DNA of 64,000 nt from Pseudohaliea sp964438205 (GTDB taxonomy: Bacteria > Pseudomonadota > Gammaproteobacteria > Pseudomonadales > Halieaceae), in assembly GCA_964438205.1 (NCBI GenBank), contig CAYTJQ010000004.1:30268-94267 (forward strand). The letters are read 5' to 3'. The translations under genes and the position numbers were made by a program. A model generated the notes under the pieces. That model saw only the letters and a program-made list of their open reading frames with translations. It did no database searches and had not been told where the DNA came from. Shown piece by piece: positions 17,241 to 26,289 of this stretch. Position 1 is the first letter of the stretch. Every line of letters starts with the position of its first letter.

Positions 17241-18005
17241 ATGGCTACCCACCTTTTCGACCTCGACGGCAAGATCGCCTTCGTCAGCGGCGCCAGCCGC
17301 GGCATCGGCGAGGCCATCGCCCGGCTGCTCGCGGAGCAGGGCGCCCATGTCATCGTCTCGAGCCGCAAGGCGCCGGACTGCGAGGCGGTGGCCGCCAGCA
17401 TCCGCGAGGCCGGCGGCAGTGCCGGGGCCATGGCCTGCCACGTCGGCAGCATGGACGACATCCACGCCACCATGGCGCGGGTTCGCGAGGAGCACGGCCG
17501 CCTCGACATCCTGGTCAACAACGCCGCGACCAACCCCTACTTCGGGCATGTGCTCGACACCGATCTCGGCGCTTTCCAGAAGACCGTCGACGTGAATATC
17601 CGCGGCTACTTCTTCATGTCGGTCGAGGCCGGCAAGCTGATGAAGGAGAACGGCGGCGGCGCGATCGTGAACACCGCCTCCATCAACGCGATCCAGCCGG
17701 GGCCCCTGCAGGGCATCTACTCCATCACCAAGGCCGCGGTGGTGAGCATGACCCGGGTCTTCGCCAAGGAGTGCGGGCCCCTGGGGATCCGCTGCAACGC
17801 CCTGCTGCCCGGGCTCACGAAGACGAAGTTCGCCGGCGCCCTGTTCGAGCACGAGGAAATCTACCAGCGCGCCCTGGAGCAGATCCCCCTCGGCCGTCAT
17901 GCGGAGCCGCAGGAGATGGCGGGCACGGTGCTGCTCCTCGTGTCCGAGGCGGGCAGCTACATCAACGGCGAAACCATCCTGGTGGACGGGGGCATCACGA
18001 TCTGA
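17241..18005 (+). CDS. short-chain dehydrogenase/reductase (SDR)
   Basis: 254 residues, classical SDR. The cofactor motif is SGASRGIG near residue 15, where most members have TGxxxGIG. Next come LVNNAATNPY (NNAG-type motif), the catalytic serine in IVNTASINAIQ, and Y-x3-K in GIYSITKAAV. The end motif INGETILVDGGITI follows. It oxidises or reduces a hydroxyl/keto group with NAD(P). An AAGAGGAG ribosome site is 10 bases before the ATG. It follows the MFS gene by 43 bp and is likely the last gene of the cluster. Closest resemblance is to DHRS4/glucose-dehydrogenase-like SDRs; substrate unknown. Confidence 0.88.
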   Translation: MATHLFDLDGKIAFVSGASRGIGEAIARLLAEQGAHVIVSSRKAPDCEAVAASIREAGGSAGAMACHVGSMDDIHATMARVREEHGRLDILVNNAATNPYFGHVLDTDLGAFQKTVDVNIRGYFFMSVEAGKLMKENGGGAIVNTASINAIQPGPLQGIYSITKAAVVSMTRVFAKECGPLGIRCNALLPGLTKTKFAGALFEHEEIYQRALEQIPLGRHAEPQEMAGTVLLLVSEAGSYINGETILVDGGITI

Positions 18006-18038
18006 AGCGGCGGGGAGCGCTGGCGCCAAAGTCTGGCT

Positions 18039-18044
18039 TATAAT
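18039..18044 (+). promoter_or_regulatory. consensus -10 box for the HDOD gene
   Basis: TATAAT matches the sigma70 -10 consensus, rare in DNA this GC-rich, and lies 60 bp before the HDOD start. No good -35 element is seen 16-18 bp upstream. Confidence 0.45.
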
Positions 18045-18103
18045 CTGCTTGCGCTATCGGGCCTGCCCCCGACAGCAGTCGCTGCCGATAAGGAAAAGCC
18101 ACC

Positions 18104-19021
18104 ATGAAAGACCCGACGTCCACCAGCGTCAACCCGTTCAAGGAAGACCCGCCGGATGAGGCTGCCGCGAAGCGGGCCGCGGTCGATGCCGCGGCCCTCC
18201 AGTTCGTGCGCCAACTGGGCCGGGACCTCGCGCACGGGGAGTTCGACCTGCCACCCTTCCCGGACACGCCGCTGCGGGTGCAGGAGTGCATCCGGGACCC
18301 GAACTCGGATATCCATGCCCTCGCGGCGATCGTTGCCACCGAACCGGCACTGGCGGCCCGGCTGATGCGCATGGCGAACTCGGCGATGATGCGCCGGGGG
18401 CCGATCGAGGTCACGGATATCCCGACGGCCATTTCCCGCGTGGGTATGGACATGGTGCAGAACGCCGCCGTGTCCTTCGCCGGCCGGGAGGCCTTCAAGG
18501 CGCCGGCGGGCAGCCCCTGCATCGACGACCTCAACCAGCTGCGTCGCCGAAGCGTCCTGGTCGGGTCCCTGGCCTACATGCTGGCGAAGCGCGTGCGCGC
18601 GATCAGGAAGGCGGACGAGGCCATGCTCGCGGGGCTTCTCAGTAACGTCGGCAAGCTCTACATCGTCATGAAGGCGGCGGACCACCCCGAGCTCTTCGTC
18701 GATCGCGAGGCCCTCGAGCGACTGGTCGCGCAGTGGCACACCGGCGTGGCGCGCGCGATCGTGGAGTCCTGGGGTTTTCCCGAGGCCCTGGCCATTGCCG
18801 TTGACGAGCAGGAAGTCCGCGAGCGCGACCGGCTCGCCCCGGCGGATCTCAGTGACCTCCTTTTCGTCGCCAACCTCGTCGCAAGGGCCGGCAACAAGGC
18901 GGCGGAACAGCTCGGCGAGCTCGACGCCCTCGCGCGCATGCGCCTGTCGGGCGAGCAGCTGGCCGGGATCCTGGAAGAAGGGGACGAGGAGCTGCAGTCC
19001 ATGGTAGCGGCCATGACCTGA
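18104..19021 (+). CDS. HDOD-domain signalling protein
   Basis: 305 residues. The HDOD core runs from about residue 40 to 250: LPPFPDTPLRVQECIRDPNS, then IVATEPALAARLMRMANSAM, IPTAISRVGMDMVQNAAVSF and AMLAGLLSNVGKLYIVM. HDOD domains are catalytically inactive relatives of HD phosphohydrolases that act in signalling and chemotaxis-like control. No other domain is attached. A good -10 box and AAGGAAAAG ribosome site precede it, and it ends in a bidirectional hairpin, so it is probably monocistronic. A second HDOD protein at 60959 differs by having an N-terminal membrane helix. Confidence 0.88.
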   Translation: MKDPTSTSVNPFKEDPPDEAAAKRAAVDAAALQFVRQLGRDLAHGEFDLPPFPDTPLRVQECIRDPNSDIHALAAIVATEPALAARLMRMANSAMMRRGPIEVTDIPTAISRVGMDMVQNAAVSFAGREAFKAPAGSPCIDDLNQLRRRSVLVGSLAYMLAKRVRAIRKADEAMLAGLLSNVGKLYIVMKAADHPELFVDREALERLVAQWHTGVARAIVESWGFPEALAIAVDEQEVRERDRLAPADLSDLLFVANLVARAGNKAAEQLGELDALARMRLSGEQLAGILEEGDEELQSMVAAMT

Positions 19022-19040
19022 CCTGCCGCCTCAGGTCATG
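19012..19040. terminator. bidirectional hairpin between HDOD and cupin genes
   Basis: A perfect 10-bp stem, CATGACCTGA (19012-19021) pairing with TCAGGTCATG (19031-19040), with a 9-base loop. Each arm contains the stop codon of one of the two convergent genes. No T-tract follows, so it may act by blocking or by mRNA end protection. Confidence 0.65.
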
Positions 19041-19731
19041 CGGCCTCGCGCAGGTAGGCGAAGCCCCCTTCCTTGATGTAGAGCTCGCAGTATTCACCGC
19101 CGGTGGGCGTGAGCACACCGCCGGGGGGAATGCGCAGCCAGCTCCAGCGCCGATAGGTGCCGTGCTCGTCCGCGAAGGCGCCGGCGAGCACCAGCAGCTC
19201 GGCCCCGGCGGGGAAGGTCAGGGTGCCGAGGGATGCCGGGTCTTCCCAGCGCTCGAGGCGCGCCGAGTCCGCGTAGGGTTCCTGGGCGTAGAGCTTCTTC
19301 CAGGCCACTCCCTTGCGGACGCTGCCGCGCCAGGGCTGGCCGGCCGTCTCCAGCGCCACCTTCTCCCGGTCGTGCCCCGGGTACTGGCGCAGCTTCACGA
19401 ACAGCGTGCAGCCGCCTTCCGAGTAGGGCGCGTGGGAATAGCCCTCCGGGTTGAGCAGGTAGGTGCCCACCGGCCAGTGGCCGCGGTCATCGGAAAAAAC
19501 ACCCTCGAGGACGAGGATTTCCTCGCCCTCCGGGTGGTCGTGGCGCGGGAAGCGCGCGCCGGGCTCGTAGCGCACGAGCGACGTGACCTGGCCGGCCTCG
19601 GCGCGGCCGACGAGATGCAGGCGCTTGCGCTGCACGTGGCCCCCGGGGCTCGGGGTCCAGGGCAGCGCCTGGGTGTCGATGGTCAGGCGCTGGCGGAAGT
19701 CGCCGTTCAGCACCTGTTGTTCCTGGCTCAT
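19036..19731 (-). CDS. ChrR-like double cupin protein
   Basis: 231 residues from the ATG before SQEQQVLNGD. Two cupin modules are visible. The first has ARFPRHDHPEGEEILVLEG with H-x-H-x(3)-E-type metal ligands. The second, degenerate module has AGAELLVLAGAFADEHG and GGEYCELYIKEGG. This resembles the C-terminal cupin domain of anti-sigma factor ChrR, but the N-terminal zinc-binding anti-sigma domain is absent, so it is likely a free cupin enzyme or sensor. The frame continues 18 codons upstream to another ATG; no strong ribosome site decides between them. It ends in the shared hairpin with the HDOD gene. Confidence 0.78.
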   Translation of the reverse strand: MSQEQQVLNGDFRQRLTIDTQALPWTPSPGGHVQRKRLHLVGRAEAGQVTSLVRYEPGARFPRHDHPEGEEILVLEGVFSDDRGHWPVGTYLLNPEGYSHAPYSEGGCTLFVKLRQYPGHDREKVALETAGQPWRGSVRKGVAWKKLYAQEPYADSARLERWEDPASLGTLTFPAGAELLVLAGAFADEHGTYRRWSWLRIPPGGVLTPTGGEYCELYIKEGGFAYLREAA

Positions 19732-19844
19732 GGTATGTTCACCGTTCCGTTCGTAGTACTTTTCATCGCTGTTGCGTAGCGTCAACCTTGTTTTGACCGC
19801 CGGGGCCGGCGCGGGTTCCGGACGGCCGGCGACGGGAGAGAGCC

Positions 19845-20813
19845 TTGTCTCACATTTATGTTACGCACAAGCTGCCGGGGGAGCGCATCGCCGAACTTGG
19901 CCGGCACTGCGACATGGCGTGCTGGCCGGGCCCGGGCCTCCTGCCGTCCGCGACGCTGCACGCCGCCGTCGCGGCCGCGGACGGGCTCGTCTGCCTGCTC
20001 ACGGACCGCATCGACGCCGCGCTGCTGGCAGCCGCACCGCGCCTGCGCTTCGTCAGCAGCGTCTCCGTCGGCCTCGATCACGTGGACCTGGCAGCGGCCA
20101 CGGCGCGGGGCATCCCGGTCGGCCACACGCCCGGCGTACTGGTGGATGCCACCGCCGACACGGCCGTTGCGCTGCTCCTGGCCGCGGCGCGGCGCGTGGC
20201 CGAGGCCGATGCCTATGTACGCGGGGGCCACTGGCGGCCGGAGAACGCCTGGTCCCCGGACTTCTTCCTCGGCCGGGATCTCGCCGGTGCGACCCTGGGC
20301 CTGGTCGGCCTCGGTGCCATCGGCCAGGCTGTTGCCCGTCGCGGCGCTGCCTTCGGCATGCGGGTCGTCGGCTGGAATCGCAGCCCGCGGAACGTGCCCG
20401 GGGTGGAATCGCTGCCGCTGGCGGAGGTTCTCGCCGCGAGCGACTTCGTCAGCGTGCACGTGGCGCTGGTCCCGGAGACCCGCGGTCTCCTCGATGCCGA
20501 GCGCCTGGCGCAAATGCGGCGCGGGGCCATACTCATCAACACGGCGCGGGGCGGCATCGTCGACGAGGCGGCCCTGGCCGAGGCGCTCGCGAGCGGCCGG
20601 CTGGGCGCCGCCGGTCTCGACGTTTACGCGCGGGAACCCCTGCCCGCCGACAGCCCGCTGCTCAGCGCGCCGAACACGGTGCTGACCCCGCACATCGGCA
20701 GCGCCACCGCACGCACCCGCCAGCGCATGGCGGACCTGGCCGCGGCCAACGCCCTCGCCGCCCTTCGCGGCGAGCGCATGCCGCACTGCGCCAACGCGGA
20801 AGTCTACGGCTAA
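19845..20813 (+). CDS. D-2-hydroxyacid dehydrogenase (glyoxylate/hydroxypyruvate reductase type)
   Basis: 322 residues from a TTG start with GGGAGAG upstream; no ATG is available before the conserved N-terminus SHIYVTHKLPGERI. The NAD(P)-binding motif GLGAIGQAVARR follows. Catalytic residues are the Arg in INTARGGIVDE, the Glu in LDVYAREPLP and the His in LTPHIGSAT. It reduces glyoxylate or hydroxypyruvate, or oxidises D-glycerate, with NAD(P)H. It stands alone between the cupin and a convergent lipoprotein gene, giving no further pathway hint. Confidence 0.9.
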   Translation: MSHIYVTHKLPGERIAELGRHCDMACWPGPGLLPSATLHAAVAAADGLVCLLTDRIDAALLAAAPRLRFVSSVSVGLDHVDLAAATARGIPVGHTPGVLVDATADTAVALLLAAARRVAEADAYVRGGHWRPENAWSPDFFLGRDLAGATLGLVGLGAIGQAVARRGAAFGMRVVGWNRSPRNVPGVESLPLAEVLAASDFVSVHVALVPETRGLLDAERLAQMRRGAILINTARGGIVDEAALAEALASGRLGAAGLDVYAREPLPADSPLLSAPNTVLTPHIGSATARTRQRMADLAAANALAALRGERMPHCANAEVYG

Positions 20814-20828
20814 TGGCTTTCGCTCGGG

Positions 20829-21395
20829 CTACCGGGGCGCTTCCGGCAGGGTGCGCAGGCCGTGGCGGATGGCCCGGCGGGCCATGTCCATGTCGACCCG
20901 GTTCCGGTCCTCGATGATCTTGCTGATGCGCACGTCCCACACCGCGTCGCCCTCCGCCGCGTCGAAAAGAATGACGGCGATGTTCGCCGTCTCGCGCACC
21001 GCGCCCAGCGCGTAGGCGTTGTCGATGGAGGCCTGGTCGACGTTGCGGTTCGGGACCGCGCTGGCCCGGTAGTTCACGTTGTCGGCGCTCCGGCTGACCG
21101 CGCCGTCGACGAATCCCGTCGCCGCGACGTAGTCGACGAGGAAATCCGGGTTGTCCTCGACGCGCCGGTAGCCTTTGCCCGCCAGGGCCTCGTCCACCGC
21201 GGCGCGCAAGACCGGATCGAGCCGGTAGATGCTGTCGGCGCCGGAGCCCTCCACGGGGAGCGCGGGGCGCCGCCAGGCGTAGGTCTGGTAGCCGCCCGCG
21301 GCGAAGCGCGCGGTGTCGGCCGGTTCGGTCTCCAAGCCGGCGGTGCAGCCGGCGAGCAGCAGTGCGGTCAACAGCAGGGTCATCAGGGCGCGCAT
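20829..21395 (-). CDS. DUF4136 lipoprotein
   Basis: 188 residues. The lipobox LLAGC near residues 13-17 marks lipidation at Cys17. The body has FAAGGYQTYAWRRP at the N-terminus, DEALAGKGYRRVEDNPDFLV in the middle and IAVILFDAAEGDAVWDVRIS, the pattern of DUF4136 lipoproteins, which have a helix-sheet fold of unknown function in the periplasm. The end FEDRNR-like helix and LRTLPEAPR finish normally. It converges on the hydroxyacid dehydrogenase with a 15-bp gap. Confidence 0.85.
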   Translation of the reverse strand: MRALMTLLLTALLLAGCTAGLETEPADTARFAAGGYQTYAWRRPALPVEGSGADSIYRLDPVLRAAVDEALAGKGYRRVEDNPDFLVDYVAATGFVDGAVSRSADNVNYRASAVPNRNVDQASIDNAYALGAVRETANIAVILFDAAEGDAVWDVRISKIIEDRNRVDMDMARRAIRHGLRTLPEAPR

Positions 21396-21497
21396 CGGGG
21401 GCCTCGCTGGCGGTGTACTGCCTTCCAGTGTAGCAGAGAAGACATCCTCATCTGCCGCGAAAAGCCCTGATCCTGCAGGGATTTCGCCGCGCCAGGC

Positions 21498-21794
21498 TCA
21501 GCCACCGCCTGCGGCGCGGCCGGACAGGTTGCCACCGAGACAGCGCGAGACCGCGAGCTCGTTGCCCGCCGCCGCCGCTGCCCCGGCGGGTTCCACGGAG
21601 AAGCGTACCTCCGCGCCGATGCCGTCGTCATCGACCTGCAGTGCCGTCAGCCGCAGGCTGTCGAGCAGGGCATCGATCTGCCCCCGGGACTGGTGCGGCA
21701 GGACGTCCGGCAACAGCGCGCTCGTCGCAGCGAGCTGCAGCCGCGGCGGGGCGTTTCGGTGGCGGTTCCTCGTCACCCGCGCAGCATACCGCAT
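21498..21794 (-). CDS. hypothetical short ORF downstream of the AraC regulator
   Basis: A 98-residue open frame begins 11 bp after the AraC stop. Its middle (SRGQIDALLDSLRLTALQVD, then DDGIGAEVRFSVEP) looks like real protein, possibly a fragment of a larger envelope protein. The N-terminus is arginine-rich and the C-terminus (GNLSGRAAGGG) is not convincing. It could be a genuine small gene, a decayed remnant or chance coding in GC-rich DNA. The rest of the 410-bp stretch 21396-21805 shows nothing else. Confidence 0.3.
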   Translation of the reverse strand: MRYAARVTRNRHRNAPPRLQLAATSALLPDVLPHQSRGQIDALLDSLRLTALQVDDDGIGAEVRFSVEPAGAAAAAGNELAVSRCLGGNLSGRAAGGG

Positions 21795-21805
21795 GGGCGT
21801 CCCGG

Positions 21806-22687
21806 TCAGCGCCGCACCGAGGCCCGGTAGGCCCTCGGCGACAGGCCGACCACGCTCTTGAAGGCGCGGGAGAAGTAGAGCGCATCGGTGTAGCCGAGGG
21901 CGGCGCTCACCGCCTTCACGCTGCGATCGGGCTCGTCCAGGAGCCGGCAGGCGGCCTCCATCTTCATCTGCAGGAAGTGGCGGATCGGCGGCACACCGGT
22001 GACGGCCCGGTAGCGGCTGACGAAATGGTAGCGCGAGAGATTGGCCACGCCGGCGAGCTCGTCGAGGGTGAGCTGGCCCTCCAGGCGGCTGCGCATGTAG
22101 CCCTGGATCGCCGCGAGGTCCAGCTCGCCCGGGCGCCCGGTGCGCCGTTGGCGCACTGCGAGGGCGAAGCGGGTCATCAGGTGGCGAAGGTGGTTGGCGG
22201 CGTCGACGTAGGCCAGCAGGTCGTAGCCGGTGCTGCGCACGGCGAGCAGGCTGTCGAAGCTCGCTTCCAGGGCCGGGCTGGCACCGGCGTGCTGCACCAC
22301 CCGGCCGCGCTGGAAGCCGAGGCGCTCGATGAAGCTACCGCTGCCGGCGCCGCGGAAGTGGACCCAGTAGAGGGTCCAGGGGTCGCGCCGGTCGGCACCG
22401 TAGCCGTGGGAGGCCCCGGCGGGTAGCAGGACGAGATCCCCGGCGCGGACCGACTGGCGCCCGCCGGCCGTCTCCAGCCAGCCGCCGCCGGCCGTGCAGT
22501 AGAGCAGCAGGTTGTCGTCCGGCGCCTGGCGGCGCATGCGGTGATCGCGGGCGCGGGGGTAGTAGCCCATGGCCGTGGGGTAGCAATCGCGGGTCAGCGG
22601 GTCGTCCTCGAGGGATGCCAGCACGAAAGCCGGCGTCAACAGCCTGACGCCGTCCTGCGGAAGAGGCCAGTCAGAAGGCCGGCTCAC
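21806..22687 (-). CDS. mmsR: AraC-family regulator, MmsR-like
   Basis: 293 residues. The N-terminal cupin-like sensing domain (about 20-130) has LLPAGASHGYGADRRDPWTL and LYWVHFRG. The C-terminal AraC DNA-binding domain with two helix-turn-helix motifs follows (LTLDELAGVANLSRYHFVSR, and AVSAALGYTDALYFSRAFK, ending VVGLSPRAYR). It is divergent from mmsA across 127 bp. In Pseudomonas aeruginosa the AraC-type activator MmsR is likewise encoded divergently from mmsAB, so activation of the valine operon by 3-hydroxyisobutyrate or a related signal is the natural reading. A paired direct repeat in the intergenic region is the candidate binding site. Confidence 0.82.
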   Translation of the reverse strand: MSRPSDWPLPQDGVRLLTPAFVLASLEDDPLTRDCYPTAMGYYPRARDHRMRRQAPDDNLLLYCTAGGGWLETAGGRQSVRAGDLVLLPAGASHGYGADRRDPWTLYWVHFRGAGSGSFIERLGFQRGRVVQHAGASPALEASFDSLLAVRSTGYDLLAYVDAANHLRHLMTRFALAVRQRRTGRPGELDLAAIQGYMRSRLEGQLTLDELAGVANLSRYHFVSRYRAVTGVPPIRHFLQMKMEAACRLLDEPDRSVKAVSAALGYTDALYFSRAFKSVVGLSPRAYRASVRR

Positions 22688-22715
22688 GGTGTGCCTGGCA
22701 GGATTCCCATTGCCG

Positions 22716-22777
22716 CAATATCGTCCATGTCATTCACAATTTCGTCAATGGCAGCCGGCGCCCCGTGGTGGTAACGT
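22716..22777 (+). promoter_or_regulatory. AraC-type direct repeats and mmsA promoter
   Basis: CAATATCGTCCATG (22716-22729) and CAATTTCGTCAATG (22737-22750) match at 12 of 14 positions with 21-bp periodicity, two helical turns, as in many AraC/XylS sites. The proximal copy overlaps a poor -35, TGGCAG (22749-22754), and a -10-like TAACGT lies 17 bp on (22772-22777). A weak -35 covered by the proximal repeat is the class II activator layout. Confidence 0.6.
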
Positions 22778-22814
22778 CCCAGTCCCTAAGCCATAACAGT
22801 TGACGAGGTCTACC

Positions 22815-24317
22815 ATGCCCGCCCAGGTTCCGCTGTTCATCAACGGCGAGTTCACCCAGAGCAGCAGCCAGGAAACGCTGCCGGTACTCGACCCGGCCAC
22901 CCAGTCCGTGCTCGCGGAAGTGCCGCTGGCCACCGCCGACGAGGTGGATGTTGCCGTCGCCGCCGCGAAGGAGGCCTTCCAGGGCTGGCGCGAGGTGCCC
23001 GTGCCCGAGCGCGCCCGCCTGATGCTGCGCTACCAGGCCCTGCTCAAGGCACACCACGACGAGCTCGGCGAGCTGCTGGCGCGCGACACGGGCAAGACCT
23101 TCGAGGATGCCAAGGGCGATGTCTGGCGCGGCATCGAGGTGGTCGAGCACGCCGCGAACATCCCCACCCTGCTCATGGGTGAGACGGTCGAGAACGTCGC
23201 CGGCGGCATCGACAGCTACAGCCTGACCCAGCCCCTCGGCGTCTGCCTCGGTATCACCCCGTTCAACTTCCCGGCCATGCTGCCCCTGTGGATGTTCCCG
23301 CTGGCCATCGCCTGCGGCAACACCTTCGTTCTCAAGCCCTCGGAGCAGGTCCCGCTGACGCCCATGCGACTGGCCGAGCTGTTCACCGAGGCCGGCGCCC
23401 CCAAGGGCGTTCTCAACATCGTCCACGGCAGCGTGCCGCAGGTGGACCAGCTGCTGGCGCATCCGGATATCCAGGCCGTGTCCTTCGTCGGCTCCTCCCG
23501 GGTCGGCGAGATCATCTACCGCACCGCGACCGCGGCGGGCAAGCGCGTGCAGTGCATGATGGGCGCCAAGAACCACATGGTGATCATGCCCGACGCCGAC
23601 AAGGACGGCGTCCTCAACGCGTTGGTCGGAGCCTCTGTCGGCGCCGCGGGGCAGCGCTGCATGGCCATCTCCGTCGCGCTCTTCGTCGGCGAGGCCGCCG
23701 CCTGGATCCCGGAACTCGCCGAGCGGGTCGGCAAGGCCCGGCCCGGCGCCTGGGATGACGCGGGTGCCGCCTACGGCCCGCTCATCTCCACCGCGGCCCG
23801 TGACCGCGTTCTCGGCCTGATCGCCAAGGGCAAGGAGGAGGGCGCCACCTGTATGCTGGACGGCTCCGACTGCGTCGTCGACGGCTTCCCGGACGGCAAC
23901 TGGGTGGGCCCGACGATCTTCAGCGACGTCACCCCGGACATGACCATCTACAAGGAAGAGATCTTCGGGCCGGTGCTCTGCTGCATGCAGGCCGACACGC
24001 TGGAGGCGGCGATCGCGCAGATCAACTCCCTCGAGGTGGGCAACGGCACCTCCATCTTCACGCAGTCCGGCGGCGCGGCGCGCAAGTTCCAGCACGAGGT
24101 GGCCGTCGGCAACGTGGGCATCAATATCCCGATTCCGGTGCCCCTGCCATTCTTCAACTTCAGCGGCTGGCGCGGCTCCTTCCGCGGCGACCTGCACCCC
24201 TACGGCAAGCAGGCCGTGCGCTTCTATACGGAGACCAAGACGGTCACCGCGCGCTGGCGCCACGCCGAGCCGGAGGCCGCCGGCAGCCAGCCGAACATGA
24301 GCATCAACCTCCGCTAG
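22815..24317 (+). CDS. mmsA: CoA-acylating methylmalonate-semialdehyde dehydrogenase
   Basis: 500 residues, the normal family length. Catalytic Cys282 is in GAAGQRCMAIS and Asn151 in TPFNFPAM. Also family-typical are NFSGWRGSFRGDLHPYGK near the C-terminus and QPLGVCLGITPFNFP. It converts methylmalonate semialdehyde with NAD+ and CoA to propionyl-CoA and CO2, the last step of the distal valine pathway, in the cytoplasm. The ATG at 22815 has GAGG about 7 bases upstream. It is first in an operon with four further valine enzymes and is divergent from the MmsR-like regulator. Confidence 0.95.
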   Translation: MPAQVPLFINGEFTQSSSQETLPVLDPATQSVLAEVPLATADEVDVAVAAAKEAFQGWREVPVPERARLMLRYQALLKAHHDELGELLARDTGKTFEDAKGDVWRGIEVVEHAANIPTLLMGETVENVAGGIDSYSLTQPLGVCLGITPFNFPAMLPLWMFPLAIACGNTFVLKPSEQVPLTPMRLAELFTEAGAPKGVLNIVHGSVPQVDQLLAHPDIQAVSFVGSSRVGEIIYRTATAAGKRVQCMMGAKNHMVIMPDADKDGVLNALVGASVGAAGQRCMAISVALFVGEAAAWIPELAERVGKARPGAWDDAGAAYGPLISTAARDRVLGLIAKGKEEGATCMLDGSDCVVDGFPDGNWVGPTIFSDVTPDMTIYKEEIFGPVLCCMQADTLEAAIAQINSLEVGNGTSIFTQSGGAARKFQHEVAVGNVGINIPIPVPLPFFNFSGWRGSFRGDLHPYGKQAVRFYTETKTVTARWRHAEPEAAGSQPNMSINLR

Positions 24318-24333
24318 CGGAAGGAGCAGCGCC

Positions 24334-25490
<1,157 letters not shown>

Positions 25491-25494
<4 letters not shown>

Positions 25495-26279
25495 TCAGCA
25501 GCACGTCCGACAAGATCAAGGTGGAGCTGCGCGGCCATAGCGCGCTGGTGACCATCGATAACCCGGCCGCGAACACCTGGGACACGGAGAGCCTGCCGGC
25601 GCTGCGCGACCTGGTGGCGGAGCTGAACGCGGTCGACTCGGTCTTCGCCCTGGTGCTCACCGGGGCCGGCGACAAGTTTTTCTCCGCCGGCGCCGACCTC
25701 AAGCTCTTCGCCGGCGGCGACACGGCCGTGGCCGAAGAGATGGGGCGGCTGTTCGGCGAGGCCTTCGAGGCGCTGGCCGATTTCCGCGGCGTTTCCATCG
25801 CCGCCGTCAACGGCTTTGCCATGGGCGGCGGCCTCGAGGTTGCTCTCGCCTGCGACCTGCGGGTGGTCGCCGAGAACGCGAAGCTCGCCCTCCCGGAAGC
25901 CCGCGTGGGCCTGCTGCCCTGCGCCGGCGGCACCCAGCGCCTCGCCTGGCTGGTGGGTGAAGGCTGGGCCAAGCGCATGATCCTGTGCAACGAGCGCATC
26001 GATGCCGCGACCGCCGGGCGCATCGGCCTGGCCGAGGAAGTGGTCCCGGCCGGGGAGGCGCTGGACCGCGCCCTCGCCCTCGCCGAGCAGGCGGCGCAGC
26101 AGAGCCCGACCTCCGTGGCGCACTGCAAGCAGCTGATCCACTCCGCGCGCGACAAGGCGCTGGCCGATGGCCTCGTCGGCGAGCGCGAGCGCTTCGTTGA
26201 GCTCTTCTCCACGGAGGACCAGCGCGAGGGGGTCAATGCCTTCCTCGAGAAGCGCGAACCCGTGTGGAAGAACCGCTAG
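25491..26279 (+). CDS. enoyl-CoA hydratase/isomerase (methacrylyl-CoA hydratase role)
   Basis: 262 residues, crotonase fold. The oxyanion-hole segments are SAGADLKLF and NGFAMGGGLEVALACD. The two catalytic glutamates sit in GGLEVALA and LALPEARVGLLPCAGGTQRL, both present, so hydratase activity is expected. It adds water to methacrylyl-CoA, giving 3-hydroxyisobutyryl-CoA. The ribosome site GGAGG lies inside the end of the upstream gene and the ATG overlaps that gene's stop by 4 bp, giving translational coupling. Substrate assigned from operon context. Confidence 0.9.
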
Positions 26280-26289
26280 GAGCCCCGCC

